From an uncultured Shewanella sp. (GTDB lineage: Bacteria > Pseudomonadota > Gammaproteobacteria > Enterobacterales > Shewanellaceae), in assembly GCF_947497935.1 (NCBI RefSeq), contig NZ_CANMIO010000004.1:305231-369230 (forward strand): a stretch of DNA of 64,000 nucleotides, given 5' to 3'. The notes below the pieces were generated by a model that ran no database searches, was not told the DNA's origin, and saw only the letters and a list, made by a program, of their open reading frames with translations. Shown one piece after another: positions 29,277 to 40,607 of the stretch. Within the stretch, counting starts at the first letter, position 1; the number at the start of each line of letters is the position of its first letter. A program made the translations under genes and the position numbers.

Positions 29277-32200
29277 ATGAGTCAAGACGATAAAAAATCA
29301 ACACCAAATGCTAATACACCAGAAGCGATTGAAGCTGAGAAAAAACAGCAAGCTCAACACGCTAAACAAAAAGCTAAACAAGTCGACAAAGATGTTGCTC
29401 GTCTAAAGGCTAAAGAACTGCGTGATACTGGTGGTAAAACAAGCATCATCGGTAATAAAGACTTAGTTGCAGATAAATCTTGGAGTGCTACTGGTCCGAT
29501 AGTCAATGAGGACTCAAGCGACTCTCAAACAGAAACGGCGCATTTAGCACAACCACACACCGAGCAAATTGATACAGAGACTCAAGCTGTAAAAACTGCA
29601 CAACCTTCTCAACCGAATCAAGCGACAACAGATACAACCGCTAGCCCTGCAGCTCCACATAATCCAAATGCTCGCCCTCAAGGCTCCAGTGAAACCACTG
29701 GTCTGCATTCAGGCGCCCACTTTCACGCTAGTGCAGGTGGTGCGATAGGCTTAAGTAGCATTGCCAAACCATTAACGTTTACCGCAAATCAACAGAATCA
29801 TCCCCACTTTACCGTTACTTTGAAAGCCGCTGCACTCGAAAAAACAACAATAACAGACGAAAAAAATCTCCATACCACAGTATTACACCCAGCTGGCACT
29901 GGCACAGGTACTGGCACAGGTACTGGCACAGGTACTGGCACAGGTACTGGCACAGGTACTGGCACAGGTACTGGTACTGGTACTGGCACTGGCACTGGCA
30001 CTGGCACTGGCACTGGCACTGGCACTGGCACTGGCACTGGCACTAATGAAAAGCCTCTCTCTGTAGAGATTCAACAACAAATTCAACAATTAAAAGAAGA
30101 TTCAAGTACTGATACTGTTACTGGAACATTGCATGCTCAAGGCCATAATTCAGCTCAAATAAACTGGAGCATCAGCCAATCACAAGGGCAATTTGGGATA
30201 CTAAATGTAGAACCAGCAACCGGACAATGGCATTACCAACTCAATAACGCGGCACAAGCAACAAATGCATTAGTCGAGAACGAGCACCACACTGAACAGT
30301 TTATAGTGACGGCGACTGACAACGAAGGTAATCATGTACAAACAACCATCGCTGTTGAAGTTGAAGGCAGCAACGATCTACCCAGTATTTCCGGAGTACA
30401 TCACGCAGCACTGAATGAAAAAGGCACCATAGATAGTACATCAGGCAGTTTGATCGCTACCGATCCCGATAATGGTGACAAGATCAGCTGGTCAATAGCT
30501 AATGGACAGGGTCAACTGGGCGAACTAACTATAGAGCCAGATACTGGCACTTGGCATTATCAACTCAATAACCAAAAACCAGCAACACAAGCACTAAATC
30601 AAGGACAAGTCGCGACCGAAACCTTCACCGTTATTGCCACAGACAGCTCAGGCCAACCTGTTACTCAGCAGGTAACAATTGAAGTTACTGGCAGCAATGA
30701 GTCAGCGCAAATTGGTGGCACATCTACAGGGACAATGACTGAAGATCTCAAAGTATCAGTAACCCCTAGTAGTGAAGAGTTGACTACCGAAGGTCTGCTA
30801 ACGATTACTGATCCTGATGCAGGTCAAAATCAGTTCACCGTCGATTTATTGCAAGGTCAGTACGGTCAGCTCAGTATCGACAATATGGGTCACTGGATCT
30901 ATACCGTCGATAATTCTCAAACCGTGATTCAAGGGCTCAAAACTGGCGAGTCGCTCACCGAGACCTTACAGGTACACTCTATCGATGGCACCGAGCAGCA
31001 AGTCACCGTCACTATTAATGGTACTGACGATAAAGCGGTGATTGCGGGTACGGCTAGCACGACCCTCACTGAAGATAAAAATCTGGCCAGTGGTGGTACG
31101 CTGCGCGCCGATGGACAGCTCAGGGTTAGCGATTTAGATAGCGGTGAAAATCAGTTCACTGCCGATTCACTGCAAGGTCAGTACGGTCAGCTTAGCATCG
31201 ACAATACCGGCCATTGGACCTATACCGCTGATAATTCACAAAACATTATTCAGGGTCTAAAAACCGGCGAGTCGCTCACCGACACTGTATTGGTACATTC
31301 AGCAGATGGCACCGAGCAAAAAATCACGGTCACCATTAATGGCACCGATGACAAAGCCGTGATTGTCGGAACCGCTACAGCGAGCCTCACTGAGGATAGC
31401 AACCTCGTCAGTGGTGGTACGCTGCGCGCCGATGGACAGCTCAGGGTTAGCGATTTAGATAGCGGTGAAAATCAGTTCACTGCCGATTCACTGCAAGGTC
31501 AGTACGGTCAGCTTAGCATCGACAATACCGGCCATTGGACCTATAGCGCTGATAATTCACAAAACATTATTCAAGGTCTAAAAACCGGTGAGTCGCTCAC
31601 CGACACTGTATTGGTACATTCAGCGGATGCTACCGAGCAAAAAATCACAGTGACCATTAATGGCACCGATGACAAAGCCGTGATTGCCGGAACCGCTACA
31701 GCGAGCCTCACTGAAGATAGCAACCTCGCCAGCGGCGGCATGCTGCGCGCCGATGGACAGCTCAACGTTAGCGATTTAGATAGCGGTGAAAACCAGTTCA
31801 CAGCCGATTCACTGCAAGGTCAGTACGGTCAGCTTAGCATCGACAATACCGGCCACTGGACCTATACCGCCGATAATTCTCAATCCTTGATTCAGGGGCT
31901 CAAAACCGGTGAGTCGCTCACCGACACTTTGTTGGTACATTCAGCGGATGGCACCGAGCAAAAAATCACGGTGACCATTAATGGCACCGATGACAAAGCC
32001 GTGATTGTCGGAACCGCTACAGCGAGCCTCACTGAGGATAGCAACCTCGCCAGCGGCGGCATGCTGCGCGCCGATGGACAGCTCAGGGTTAGCGATTTAG
32101 ATAGCGGTGAAAATCAGTTCACTGCCGACTCACTGCAAGGTCAATACGGTCAGATCAGTATCGATAATACTGGCCATTGGACCTATACCGCAGATAATTC

Positions 32201-35200
32201 TCAATCCTTGATTCAGGGGCTCAAAACCGGTGAGTCGCTCACCGACACTGTATTGGTACATTCAGCGGATGGTGCCGAGCAAAAAATCACGGTGACCATT
32301 AATGGCACCGATGACAAAGCCGTGATTGCCGGAACCGCTACAGCGAGCCTCACTGAAGATAGCAACCTCGCCAGCGGCAGCATGCTGCGCGCCGATGGAC
32401 AGCTCAACGTTAGCGATTTAGATAGCGGTGAAAATCAGTTCACTGCCGACTCACTGCAAGGTCAATACGGTCAGATCAGTATCGATAATACTGGCCATTG
32501 GACCTATACCGCAGATAATTCTCAATCCTTGATTCAAGGGCTCAAAACCGGTGAGTCGCTCACCGAGACCTTCCAGGTGCACTCTGTCGATGGCACCGAG
32601 CAGCAAGTCACCGTCACCATTAATGGTACTGATGACAAGGCGGTTATCTCAGGGTTATCTACGGCAAGCTTGACCGAAGATAAAGACCTTTATCAGAGTC
32701 AACTTAGAGCGGACGGACAACTATCTGTAACCGACGCGGATACTGGTGAAAATCAGTTTCAGGCCGAAAACGTTCATGGGCAATATGGGCTGTTAAGTAT
32801 CAATAACCAAGGTCATTGGACCTATACAGCTGATAATCAGCAAGCCGCTGTTCAAGGGCTAAAAATTGGCGAGTCGATGACTGATACGCTATTGGTACAT
32901 AGTGCCGAGGGCAGTGAGCAACTGGTCGTTATCACCATTCAGGGCACATCAGACACGGCCATCATAGCCGGTATGGATAAGGGTGACGTCACCGAAGATG
33001 TCAACGCTTATTCAGCAGTAAGTTGGCTTCCCAACATGATTCACACAAGAGGCCAGCTAACCATTAGTGATCCTGATACAGGCCAGTCTCACTTTGATTT
33101 AAAGAGCTTTATTCAGTGGGCAGCTCACCCCGAGTTAGCACCTTATACTAGCCAGTTAGGCGGCAAACTCAGCCTAGACAAAACTGGCGGGTGGGAATAT
33201 ATCATTGATACCACAAAACCTAATATTCAAGCGTTAGGTGCCGGTGAAACACTTAAAGATTGGGTTACGATTCATTCTAGTGATGGTACACAACACACCA
33301 TAGAGGTGAGCATTCACGGCAGTAATGACAAACCAAATGTTAGTGGTGCAGTGTTACTACCATCAGGTACTGAAGACACTAATATTCGAATAACTTCAAC
33401 CGAACTATTAGCTAATGCGACCGACATAGACCACAACGATATCAACCTGCTCAGTATCGCCAATCTACATGCCGACCATGGTTCTATCCTTGATAACCTT
33501 GATGGTAGCTTCACCTTTACGCCAGAGAAAGACTACGACGGTCAGGTTCATTTCACCTATGATGTAAAAGATGCCCATGGCGGGGTCACGCATACAGGGG
33601 CAACCACAAACCTGGTTTCGGTTAATGATGCCTCAATACTCTCCAACCAGCTAACAACTGTCGAGGTAACTGAAGACAAAACTTCAAGTTCATCATCAAA
33701 TCATCTGATTTCGTTTTGGAGCAACCTTGATACCACAGATGTTGATAGCTCAAAAGAAGCCCAGATTGTTCAAATAGAAATTAACGGCGTGGTGCATCCA
33801 GTTCCATCAGATTTCGGTCTAAACCTGCGAGGTGACTATGGTACTTTTGTTACCACCCACAGCACTGACGGGCACAATAAGTGGCGTTATGAGGCAAGCA
33901 ATACCAACCCTGAGATCCAAGGATTAAAAGATGGTCAAAGTTTAACGGACTCAATGACCTTAATAACCGCTGATGGTACAAGGATACCGATTAGTGCCAC
34001 CATACGTGGTACAGATGACCATGTGATTATCGATACACCTTCGTCAACGGTTGCCTCGTTGAGCACTGCGATAGAGGACAGTAAAAGTTCGGTATCAGGT
34101 GTGCTTCTTGCCCATGATTTAGACACCGATGATAGCGTTCATTTTCAAGCACAATCCACTGCTGGCAACTACGGAACGCTGTCAGTGAGTAAAGATGGCA
34201 CTTGGCATTATGATTTAGACCACGCTAAATCAAACAGCCTAAGAACAAGCGATAATATTGCCGAAAGCTTTGATGTCGTTGCAATTTCAAGTGATGGTTC
34301 AAAGGCAACACAACATATTCAAGTAAATGTACAAGGCGCGAAAGATTCTGCAATCATCACTGAAGTCTCTACAGGAACTGTGATTGAAGACGGCTCCCAC
34401 AAATTTACTAATAATGGTATTACCAAAGAGCTAGCTAACGGACAACTGCACGTTAGCGACCCAGACTCAGGCGAAAACCACTTTCAATACAGCCAATTTG
34501 GTGAAACCAAAATCTATGACCCATTCGGTGGACACTTAAGAATAGATAGCGCAGGTAACTGGGGGTATAGCGTTAATAATAACTCGTTACAACACCTTGC
34601 GGCAGGACAAACTGAAGAGGTGATTTATCGGGTACATAGCCGAGATGGTACTCCTTATGAACTTCATATTAAGGTCGAAGGAACCAATGACGCCCCCACA
34701 GTGACTAAGGTAAACCTAAGTCACGGCACTGAAGATGTAAACTATCAAATGCAAGCCAGTCAGTTTGGATTTACTGATGTTGATAGCAGCGACTCATTAC
34801 ACAGTGTTACCTTCACCACCCTGCCAGATCCTGCGACTTTCGGTAAATTTCTACTTGATGGCAATGACATCAGTTCAGGACAAACCATTACAGCAAACGA
34901 CATCAGCAAGCTGCAATTTGTGCCAGTCAAAGACTATAACGGCGACGTCAATTTTCAATACACAGTCAATGATGGCCATACTGACTCGGCTATCGCCAGT
35001 AACACTTTGCATATCGAAGCTTCTGGAGATACAGCCACCATTGATGGGCAAACACAGTCCACTGGCAGTGCTTCTATTACTGAAGATTCAGCCACCAGCA
35101 CAATATCGGGCCAATTAACCTTAATCGATCCCGATACTGGCGAAGACAAGTTCGCTGCCAATACTCAAATACTAGGCCAATATGGTCAACTCGCTGTAGA

Positions 35201-38200
35201 TGAAGACGGCAGCTGGCATTACGCGCTCAACAATACAGCCACAGCGGTCAATGCCTTAAATGCAGGGGAGCAACTCACCGACACAGTAGTCGTAACCTCA
35301 CCCGATGGCACAGCTAGCAAGACCATTGTGATTACCATCCACGGTCATACAGATACGCCAACTTTACAGCTACAAGAATCCGGCACAACCCAAGGATTAG
35401 ATCTTTTTGCTGGCATTCAAGGTAATCAAGTTAGCCAGCTACAATACTCTACTGACGGGATCAACTTTAGTAGCCAAGTCCCGGCAGGGTTTAGTTTAGG
35501 CGGCGATGGTCATACGTTAGAAGTGGATCCGTCCAACAGCAGTTATGATCACTTAGCTAATGGCGTTCAACACAAGATCTGGATCAACTACCAACTACAA
35601 GAGGGCAGCGGCAGTAATACTCACCAATCAAGCCAACAAGCACAAGTAATTATCAGCGGAACAAGTGATCAGCCTATTATTCATAGTTTCAAAGCAAATT
35701 CAGATCAATATAGTGGCCCAGTAACCGGGAACTTACTGCAAGGTGCAACCGATCTTGACGATGGTGCACAACTCATTTTACAAGATCTGCAATTTAAAGA
35801 TCCCAACACCCAGCATTACGTCAGTGTACATTCTGGGCAGGACGTGTCGATTACCGGTGTTGGCCAAATACACATAGCGACAAACGGTGACTATCGCTTC
35901 ACTCCAGAAGCAAGCTTTAGTGGTGATGTACCTGGGTTTATTTATCGTGTGGTTGATACCCATGGAGACTATAGAGATGAAAGCCAAAATACGCTAAATA
36001 TCCATATAAACCCCAATCATCAACCCACAGTGCAAACCATTAGCGCCAGTACAGCGGAAGACACTGATTATAACTTTAGCGCTGCAAGTTTTGGCTATCA
36101 AGACTGCGACAATGATGCTTTAGCTGGGCTAACAATCACTCAACTTCCCGATCCTGCTAACGGTCATTTACTTGTTAATGGCCATGCTATAAGCCAAGGG
36201 CAAACCATTAATGCCAATGATATTGCTCATCTGCTGTTTAGGCCTGCTGCCAATTTTAATGGTGACGCTCACTTCAGCTATGTCGCCAATGACGGCCATC
36301 AAGATTCAGCCGCGCATACCGCAGTACTCACCGTTAGCGCCGTTAATGATTTGCCAGTGTTAACCATTAACCAAACCAGTCACACACAAGGAAGCTTAAT
36401 CGCAACCGATGTTGATACAGGCGATACACATACATTTTCAGCGCCAATTCTGACTGGCAGCTTTGGCAGTTTATCTGTTGACCCTGACAGCGGCGCTTAT
36501 GTCTATACCCAGAATAACTCTGTGGCACATATGAGCTATAACCCCGCCACAGCAACCTATAGCGGTGTCGATGTATTTGAAGTTAAGGTCAGTGATAATC
36601 ACGGTGGCGTGGCAAGTCAATTTATCAGTTTTAATGCCCAAGCAACGCTTAGCAACACGGCTGGCGCAGTAGTAATAACAAGCAGTGTACCCACTCAACC
36701 AGTGGTAACCGACACTTTGCCAAGCGGCCATATTGTTGCAACGCCTGCAATAAATCACGTCAGTATCGATCTCTGTACAACAAGTGACACAGGCCAAAGT
36801 CATAGCGATGATTTAACCTCAGACGCCACACCTGACATTACAGGGCACACTGATATTCCTTTCTCTAGAGTGACCATTTACGATGGTAATAATCCCGTTG
36901 GTCACGCCTTATCTGATGCCAATGGTAACTATAGTGCAACCTTATCAAGCTTAACTGAAGGACTGCATAGCCTGTCAGCTAAAGCCCTTGCACCATCATC
37001 CATAGTACCAACCGTTTCATCGGGGCTCGATGTTGAGATTGATACTCATGCCAGCGCAACTATCCAGCTTGATCCCATCACTGCTGACAATATTATTAAC
37101 GCGCAAGAAAGCCATACCTCGGTGAATGTAACCGGTAGCGTTGGCGGTGATGCCCAGCAAGGAGACGTAGTCACGTTAACCCTTAATCAACAGCAATACA
37201 CTGGTACGGTTGATAGCCATGGTCAGTTTAGCATTGTTGTTACAGGCAGCGAATTAGCGTCGCAGTCATCGATATCAGCCAGTGTGACGACCTCAGACAA
37301 CGCCGGCAACTCAGCTCAAGCGAGCCAGACTCTGCAGTATGAAACCGATCTTCAAGTTGGCCGACCTAGCATCACCTTTGAAAATCCCGGCAGTGATAAC
37401 TTATACAGTAAAGCAGAAATCGCCCATGGTAATGCAGGTACTATTACTGCCACAGTGCATGCTGCTGCAGATGCCAAAGTGGGCGAGCATCTCAACATTA
37501 ATGGTGTAGACCATCAGCTTGATGCCAATAGTCTGGCTAATGGGATCTCACTCGAAGTCGCACCAAGTAGCATAATCAAAGCCATCATGACTGATGAGCA
37601 CGGCAACGTGAACTCCGCCTTAAACATGGCAGCAGGCGCTAAACCTGATCCCATCGTTGTCACTGCACCACCAGGCAGCCATCACATTGGCGCCTCACTA
37701 GGCGTACCAACACTCATTCCGGGGCAAACTCCGGTACCTGTCGCTGAACAAGGTTGGAAAATTTTAATCAACGGTCATTACCAAACATCCTATACCAGTC
37801 AATGGGGCACCTTAACGATTGACCCTAAAACCGGTCAGCTGAATTATCAAGAGCATGGAAATACCCATACTGGTCCCCATGGGAGCGCTCAAAATGTTGG
37901 CGTGCATGAAGATAGATTTGAAGTCGCCCTTCAAGGCTCACATCACGACGATGTGGTAATGCATGTTCAGGTAAGTATCTTGAGCCATGGTCCCGGCAAT
38001 AGCGGCAAGCTGACTTTAGGATCTGAAGTGCTAGATATGACAGTGACTCCTGTTATTGGCCAGCAAACTCCACCTCCGCCAGCTCCTTTCGCACATGATG
38101 CACCGCAGGAGAGTAACGATTTCATAGTGAATATAGATCTTGTCGACGATGCCATTCCTGCATCATCAGAGGAGCAGACTGTAAGCCGCATTGAGCAAGC

Positions 38201-38546
38201 TAGCGATGCCGACGACTCACCAGCAGCGTTAACGACTTCAGCCCCCGTTGATCATTACTTAAAAATGGTCGGAATAAGTCAGCAAGATCTTCACTCTAGC
38301 GAATCAACTGCTACAACTGATAACTTGCCGCAAATTGAAACATTAGTGAGTAGTGATCCACATACCGATATGCTCGATATCGTCCAAGTGGACACATTTG
38401 ATAACCCACTACTTGATGAAGATAAACATGATAAACAGCTAGATTTAGCATCCTTTGATGAGCAGATTGAGCATCAAGGCGATCTTCAATCCGATGATGA
38501 CGATCTATTGCATCAAGCGTTAAATGATATGCACAATCAAGTTTAA
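29277..38546 (+). CDS. Giant VCBS-repeat protein, putative type I-secreted adhesin
   Basis: 3,089 residues. The layout is: a charged Lys/Gln/Ala-rich N-terminus (about 1-60); a polar linker; a (Gly-Thr)25 run at 207-256; VCBS repeats from about 265, including five near-identical 107-residue copies at 588-1122; further divergent VCBS repeats; cadherin-like domains near 1355-1445, 1808-1905 and 2252-2360; an Ig-like domain near 2518-2585; and a Pro-rich and then strongly acidic C-terminus. No GGxGxDxxx RTX nonapeptides are seen, which is unusual for this cargo class. There is no Sec signal, which fits type I export. It starts 14 bases after the adaptor gene behind AAAGGAAG, so it is last in the operon. 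It is probably surface-attached and active in adhesion or biofilm. Confidence 0.88.
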   Translation: MSQDDKKSTPNANTPEAIEAEKKQQAQHAKQKAKQVDKDVARLKAKELRDTGGKTSIIGNKDLVADKSWSATGPIVNEDSSDSQTETAHLAQPHTEQIDTETQAVKTAQPSQPNQATTDTTASPAAPHNPNARPQGSSETTGLHSGAHFHASAGGAIGLSSIAKPLTFTANQQNHPHFTVTLKAAALEKTTITDEKNLHTTVLHPAGTGTGTGTGTGTGTGTGTGTGTGTGTGTGTGTGTGTGTGTGTGTGTGTGTNEKPLSVEIQQQIQQLKEDSSTDTVTGTLHAQGHNSAQINWSISQSQGQFGILNVEPATGQWHYQLNNAAQATNALVENEHHTEQFIVTATDNEGNHVQTTIAVEVEGSNDLPSISGVHHAALNEKGTIDSTSGSLIATDPDNGDKISWSIANGQGQLGELTIEPDTGTWHYQLNNQKPATQALNQGQVATETFTVIATDSSGQPVTQQVTIEVTGSNESAQIGGTSTGTMTEDLKVSVTPSSEELTTEGLLTITDPDAGQNQFTVDLLQGQYGQLSIDNMGHWIYTVDNSQTVIQGLKTGESLTETLQVHSIDGTEQQVTVTINGTDDKAVIAGTASTTLTEDKNLASGGTLRADGQLRVSDLDSGENQFTADSLQGQYGQLSIDNTGHWTYTADNSQNIIQGLKTGESLTDTVLVHSADGTEQKITVTINGTDDKAVIVGTATASLTEDSNLVSGGTLRADGQLRVSDLDSGENQFTADSLQGQYGQLSIDNTGHWTYSADNSQNIIQGLKTGESLTDTVLVHSADATEQKITVTINGTDDKAVIAGTATASLTEDSNLASGGMLRADGQLNVSDLDSGENQFTADSLQGQYGQLSIDNTGHWTYTADNSQSLIQGLKTGESLTDTLLVHSADGTEQKITVTINGTDDKAVIVGTATASLTEDSNLASGGMLRADGQLRVSDLDSGENQFTADSLQGQYGQISIDNTGHWTYTADNSQSLIQGLKTGESLTDTVLVHSADGAEQKITVTINGTDDKAVIAGTATASLTEDSNLASGSMLRADGQLNVSDLDSGENQFTADSLQGQYGQISIDNTGHWTYTADNSQSLIQGLKTGESLTETFQVHSVDGTEQQVTVTINGTDDKAVISGLSTASLTEDKDLYQSQLRADGQLSVTDADTGENQFQAENVHGQYGLLSINNQGHWTYTADNQQAAVQGLKIGESMTDTLLVHSAEGSEQLVVITIQGTSDTAIIAGMDKGDVTEDVNAYSAVSWLPNMIHTRGQLTISDPDTGQSHFDLKSFIQWAAHPELAPYTSQLGGKLSLDKTGGWEYIIDTTKPNIQALGAGETLKDWVTIHSSDGTQHTIEVSIHGSNDKPNVSGAVLLPSGTEDTNIRITSTELLANATDIDHNDINLLSIANLHADHGSILDNLDGSFTFTPEKDYDGQVHFTYDVKDAHGGVTHTGATTNLVSVNDASILSNQLTTVEVTEDKTSSSSSNHLISFWSNLDTTDVDSSKEAQIVQIEINGVVHPVPSDFGLNLRGDYGTFVTTHSTDGHNKWRYEASNTNPEIQGLKDGQSLTDSMTLITADGTRIPISATIRGTDDHVIIDTPSSTVASLSTAIEDSKSSVSGVLLAHDLDTDDSVHFQAQSTAGNYGTLSVSKDGTWHYDLDHAKSNSLRTSDNIAESFDVVAISSDGSKATQHIQVNVQGAKDSAIITEVSTGTVIEDGSHKFTNNGITKELANGQLHVSDPDSGENHFQYSQFGETKIYDPFGGHLRIDSAGNWGYSVNNNSLQHLAAGQTEEVIYRVHSRDGTPYELHIKVEGTNDAPTVTKVNLSHGTEDVNYQMQASQFGFTDVDSSDSLHSVTFTTLPDPATFGKFLLDGNDISSGQTITANDISKLQFVPVKDYNGDVNFQYTVNDGHTDSAIASNTLHIEASGDTATIDGQTQSTGSASITEDSATSTISGQLTLIDPDTGEDKFAANTQILGQYGQLAVDEDGSWHYALNNTATAVNALNAGEQLTDTVVVTSPDGTASKTIVITIHGHTDTPTLQLQESGTTQGLDLFAGIQGNQVSQLQYSTDGINFSSQVPAGFSLGGDGHTLEVDPSNSSYDHLANGVQHKIWINYQLQEGSGSNTHQSSQQAQVIISGTSDQPIIHSFKANSDQYSGPVTGNLLQGATDLDDGAQLILQDLQFKDPNTQHYVSVHSGQDVSITGVGQIHIATNGDYRFTPEASFSGDVPGFIYRVVDTHGDYRDESQNTLNIHINPNHQPTVQTISASTAEDTDYNFSAASFGYQDCDNDALAGLTITQLPDPANGHLLVNGHAISQGQTINANDIAHLLFRPAANFNGDAHFSYVANDGHQDSAAHTAVLTVSAVNDLPVLTINQTSHTQGSLIATDVDTGDTHTFSAPILTGSFGSLSVDPDSGAYVYTQNNSVAHMSYNPATATYSGVDVFEVKVSDNHGGVASQFISFNAQATLSNTAGAVVITSSVPTQPVVTDTLPSGHIVATPAINHVSIDLCTTSDTGQSHSDDLTSDATPDITGHTDIPFSRVTIYDGNNPVGHALSDANGNYSATLSSLTEGLHSLSAKALAPSSIVPTVSSGLDVEIDTHASATIQLDPITADNIINAQESHTSVNVTGSVGGDAQQGDVVTLTLNQQQYTGTVDSHGQFSIVVTGSELASQSSISASVTTSDNAGNSAQASQTLQYETDLQVGRPSITFENPGSDNLYSKAEIAHGNAGTITATVHAAADAKVGEHLNINGVDHQLDANSLANGISLEVAPSSIIKAIMTDEHGNVNSALNMAAGAKPDPIVVTAPPGSHHIGASLGVPTLIPGQTPVPVAEQGWKILINGHYQTSYTSQWGTLTIDPKTGQLNYQEHGNTHTGPHGSAQNVGVHEDRFEVALQGSHHDDVVMHVQVSILSHGPGNSGKLTLGSEVLDMTVTPVIGQQTPPPPAPFAHDAPQESNDFIVNIDLVDDAIPASSEEQTVSRIEQASDADDSPAALTTSAPVDHYLKMVGISQQDLHSSESTATTDNLPQIETLVSSDPHTDMLDIVQVDTFDNPLLDEDKHDKQLDLASFDEQIEHQGDLQSDDDDLLHQALNDMHNQV
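29895..30044 (+). repeat. In-frame hexamer minisatellite encoding (Gly-Thr)25
   Basis: Twenty-five 6-bp units: one ggcact, six copies of the 12-mer ggcacaggtact, two ggtact, then ten ggcact. The block structure indicates repeated slippage or unequal crossover events. Every unit is a multiple of three, so copy-number change alters linker length and never the frame. Confidence 0.97.
31038..32642 (+). repeat. Five tandem 321-bp repeats inside the giant adhesin gene
   Basis: The segment beginning gtgattgycgg recurs at 31038, 31359, 31680, 32001 and 32322, with a diverged sixth boundary at 32643; each step is exactly 321 bases (107 codons). The copies are almost identical at the DNA level, while flanking VCBS repeats are much more diverged, which points to recent expansion or gene conversion. 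Confidence 0.96.
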
Positions 38547-38574
38547 ATTAGTCCATATCATTCACCCCATCGTA

Positions 38575-38611
38575 CTGAAAAGTATAAAGTTTGCTCATTT
38601 ATACTTTTCAG
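38575..38611 (+). terminator. Long perfect hairpin after the adhesin gene
   Basis: A perfect 14-bp inverted repeat (38575-38588 and 38598-38611) with a 9-base loop, 28 bases beyond the adhesin stop. The descending arm is T-rich but no T run follows it. It probably ends or processes the operon transcript. Confidence 0.55.
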
Positions 38612-38663
38612 TCGCAAGTTCCAAAACAGAGTTAAATATAAGCGTTTTCGAATACTGGACCAA

Positions 38664-38822
38664 TTGACCACTTTAATTAAAACCTCTAGCCAACTTGTCT
38701 CAACTCAGTTGGACAATTACCGTCTTAACAGCATTTTGCTCCCAATTTACCTTGTAATTTGTGGCATCATTCTTGCGATAGCTATAGTGTTCTTTTCCTA
38801 CGGCAAGCTATATGAGATGTAA
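38664..38822 (+). CDS. Candidate small single-pass membrane protein (52 residues)
   Basis: Not a long ORF; read directly from the DNA. From a TTG at 38664 the frame encodes MTTLIKTSSQLVSTQLDNYR and then LNSILLPIYLVICGIILAIA, IVFFSYGKLYEM. The second half is a convincing transmembrane helix with a Lys-flanked end. It overlaps the start of the permease gene by 11 bases, suggesting coupling. There is no clear ribosome site, and the frame is open back to the adhesin stop, so the start is uncertain. I do not recognise it. A chance hydrophobic frame cannot be excluded. Confidence 0.4.
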   Translation: MTTLIKTSSQLVSTQLDNYRLNSILLPIYLVICGIILAIAIVFFSYGKLYEM

Positions 38823-39960
38823 GACCAATAAATTTGATAGTGTTAACCAATATTCAGGAGAGTTTAGCGGCGCCTTCGCCGATTTAGGTACCTTTCTTCC
38901 CCTCGCGCTAGGTTTAATTGCCCTTAACCATTTCTCCCCCCAAGGGATATTTATGGGTTTTGGTCTATTCGCGTTATTCACCGCGTTCTATTATCGTCGC
39001 CCTATTCCCGTGCAGCCGATGAAAGTGATCACCGCCTTAGTCATTGCGCAAGGATTAACACCCGGCATGCTGCAAGCTAGCGGCATGTTGATGGGGCTCA
39101 TTTTATTAGTGCTGGCATACAGCGGCGCTATTACTTGGATGGCCAAGCAGTTATCCCCCGCCATTAGTATCGGCATTCAATTAGCCATAGGCCTGCAGCT
39201 TATTTGGATGGGCGGCCAGATGATGAGTCAAACTTGGCTTATTGGTCTAGTGGCCTTTATCGCTTTATTTTCGAGCAAGTTCTTGCCGATGCGCTACTTG
39301 GCAATGCCACTTGTCATCGTGCTTGGCATTATTTGGCAACTTAATAGCGGCACAGCGCCGAGCTTCGATCTATCAGTCTCAACCCCTTGGCAGTTTATCT
39401 GGCCAAGTCTTGATGAATGGACCTCGGCTGCTGGTTTATTAGTGTTACCCCAGCTTGCTCTTACTTTAACCAACGCCGTCATAGCCACTTCAGCGATGGC
39501 AAAACAGAAGTTTCCAGAAGATGGCGATGCAGCTTTTGCACCTAAACGCTTCGCCACCAGCTCAGGTTGGGCCAACCTATTGCTAGCACCTTTTGGCGCC
39601 ACAGCCATGTGCCATGGTGCAGGTGGGCTCGCCGTACAGCATCACTTTGGCGCACGCACTTGGTTAGCACCGACAATTTTCGGAAGTACTTGCTTACTGA
39701 TTGCAGCGTTTTGGGGCCAAGGCATAGCAGGTGTGCTATCGCTTATTCCGCTTGCGATTTTAGGTAGCCTACTGGCTATCGCAGGTACGCAATTGGCGTG
39801 GTCACAGCGATTTATCGATGGTAAGCCTTTCTGTATTTTTGTGATTTTATCCACGGCTGCTATCTGCTTACTCGTTAATACCGCAGCCGGATTAGCAACC
39901 GGTATTGTGCTAGAGATGGGCCGACGTCAATGGCATCTGTATTACGATCTTAAGCACTAA
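38812..39960 (+). CDS. MOT1-family putative molybdate/sulfate permease
   Basis: 382 residues, with about ten to twelve hydrophobic segments. The two signature motifs of the molybdate transporter MOT1 branch of the SulP-like superfamily are present: GEFSGAFADLGTFLPLALG near residue 17 and CHGAGGLAVQHHFGARTW near residue 264. It has no STAS domain, unlike classical SulP proteins. It probably imports molybdate or sulfate across the inner membrane, and sequence does not decide between them. The ribosome site is poor and it overlaps the small membrane ORF before it. It is convergent with the RegA-like gene. Confidence 0.82.
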   Translation: MRCKTNKFDSVNQYSGEFSGAFADLGTFLPLALGLIALNHFSPQGIFMGFGLFALFTAFYYRRPIPVQPMKVITALVIAQGLTPGMLQASGMLMGLILLVLAYSGAITWMAKQLSPAISIGIQLAIGLQLIWMGGQMMSQTWLIGLVAFIALFSSKFLPMRYLAMPLVIVLGIIWQLNSGTAPSFDLSVSTPWQFIWPSLDEWTSAAGLLVLPQLALTLTNAVIATSAMAKQKFPEDGDAAFAPKRFATSSGWANLLLAPFGATAMCHGAGGLAVQHHFGARTWLAPTIFGSTCLLIAAFWGQGIAGVLSLIPLAILGSLLAIAGTQLAWSQRFIDGKPFCIFVILSTAAICLLVNTAAGLATGIVLEMGRRQWHLYYDLKH

Positions 39961-40007
39961 AATGAACAACACACTCGAGCTCATACAAGAGCGGGCACGG
40001 TGAGAAT

Positions 40008-40040
40008 AGAAAAGAGGACACATCCGCGTCCTCTTTTAAT
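40008..40040. terminator. Bidirectional terminator between the permease and the RegA-like gene
   Basis: A 10-bp stem aaaagaggac / gtcctctttt with an 8-base loop and T-rich ends on both strands, lying between convergent genes. Confidence 0.85.
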
Positions 40041-40067
40041 TAGCTAATAGCCCGAATTATCGATAGT

Positions 40068-40607
40068 CTATCTATGATCCGCTGTTGGTTTCTTTAATAA
40101 CTTTCGCTGCAGTGTGCGTCTATGCATGCCTAGCTGCCTAGCAGTAGCTGAAACGTTGCCGCTATTGGCATTTAGCACCTGCTGAATATGCTCCCATTCT
40201 AAACGTTTAGTCGATAGCGGTTCCTCGACTAACGGCTGCATATCATTATCAAATGATGTCACTGATAGCGCGTTTAATAGGGTTTGAGTATCCACCGGTT
40301 TAGCCAAATAGTTATCGGCTCCCAACCTAATGGCCTCCACCGCCGTGGCTATGCTGGCATATCCCGTTAGCAGCACCATGGTTACATCGGGGAGTAATTG
40401 CCTCAGCGGCGAGATCAACTTAAGGCCGTTCTCCTGCTCCAGCTTCATGTCTAGTAGCACATGAGTCGGGCGAAATTGTCTGGCTAACAGCAAGCCTTGA
40501 GTGGCGTCGTGGCACTGCTGACATTCGAACCCTTGCTTAGCCATACGTCGAGCCAACACGCTGGCTAAGGCCGTATCATCTTCAATAATCAGTAACTTTT
40601 TAGCCAT
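40068..40607 (-). CDS. RegA/PrrA/ActR-like response regulator
   Basis: 179 residues from the ATG at 40607 behind GGAGAGT. The receiver domain has the acidic pair EDD near residue 8, the phosphorylated Asp in THVLLDMKLEQENG and a Lys in YLAKPVD. After a short linker comes a Fis-type helix-turn-helix ending NVSATARQLGMHRRTLQRKL, the hallmark of RegA/PrrA. These regulators control redox-responsive energy metabolism. Its start overlaps the end of the kinase gene by 8 bases (ATGGCTAA), so the pair is translationally coupled. The target genes are not known from sequence. Confidence 0.88.
   Translation of the reverse strand: MAKKLLIIEDDTALASVLARRMAKQGFECQQCHDATQGLLLARQFRPTHVLLDMKLEQENGLKLISPLRQLLPDVTMVLLTGYASIATAVEAIRLGADNYLAKPVDTQTLLNALSVTSFDNDMQPLVEEPLSTKRLEWEHIQQVLNANSGNVSATARQLGMHRRTLQRKLLKKPTADHR

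Noticed and set aside
29798..30089. Antisense open frames across the Gly-Thr tract (Pro-Val and Ser-Ala repeats)
   Set aside because: They exist only because the hexamer repeat is open in several frames on both strands. They have no ribosome site and no unique sequence.
31038..32642. Regularly spaced repeats as a possible CRISPR-like array
   Set aside because: The repeats are 321 bp, contiguous and in frame inside one gene, with no spacers and no cas genes. They are protein-domain repeats.
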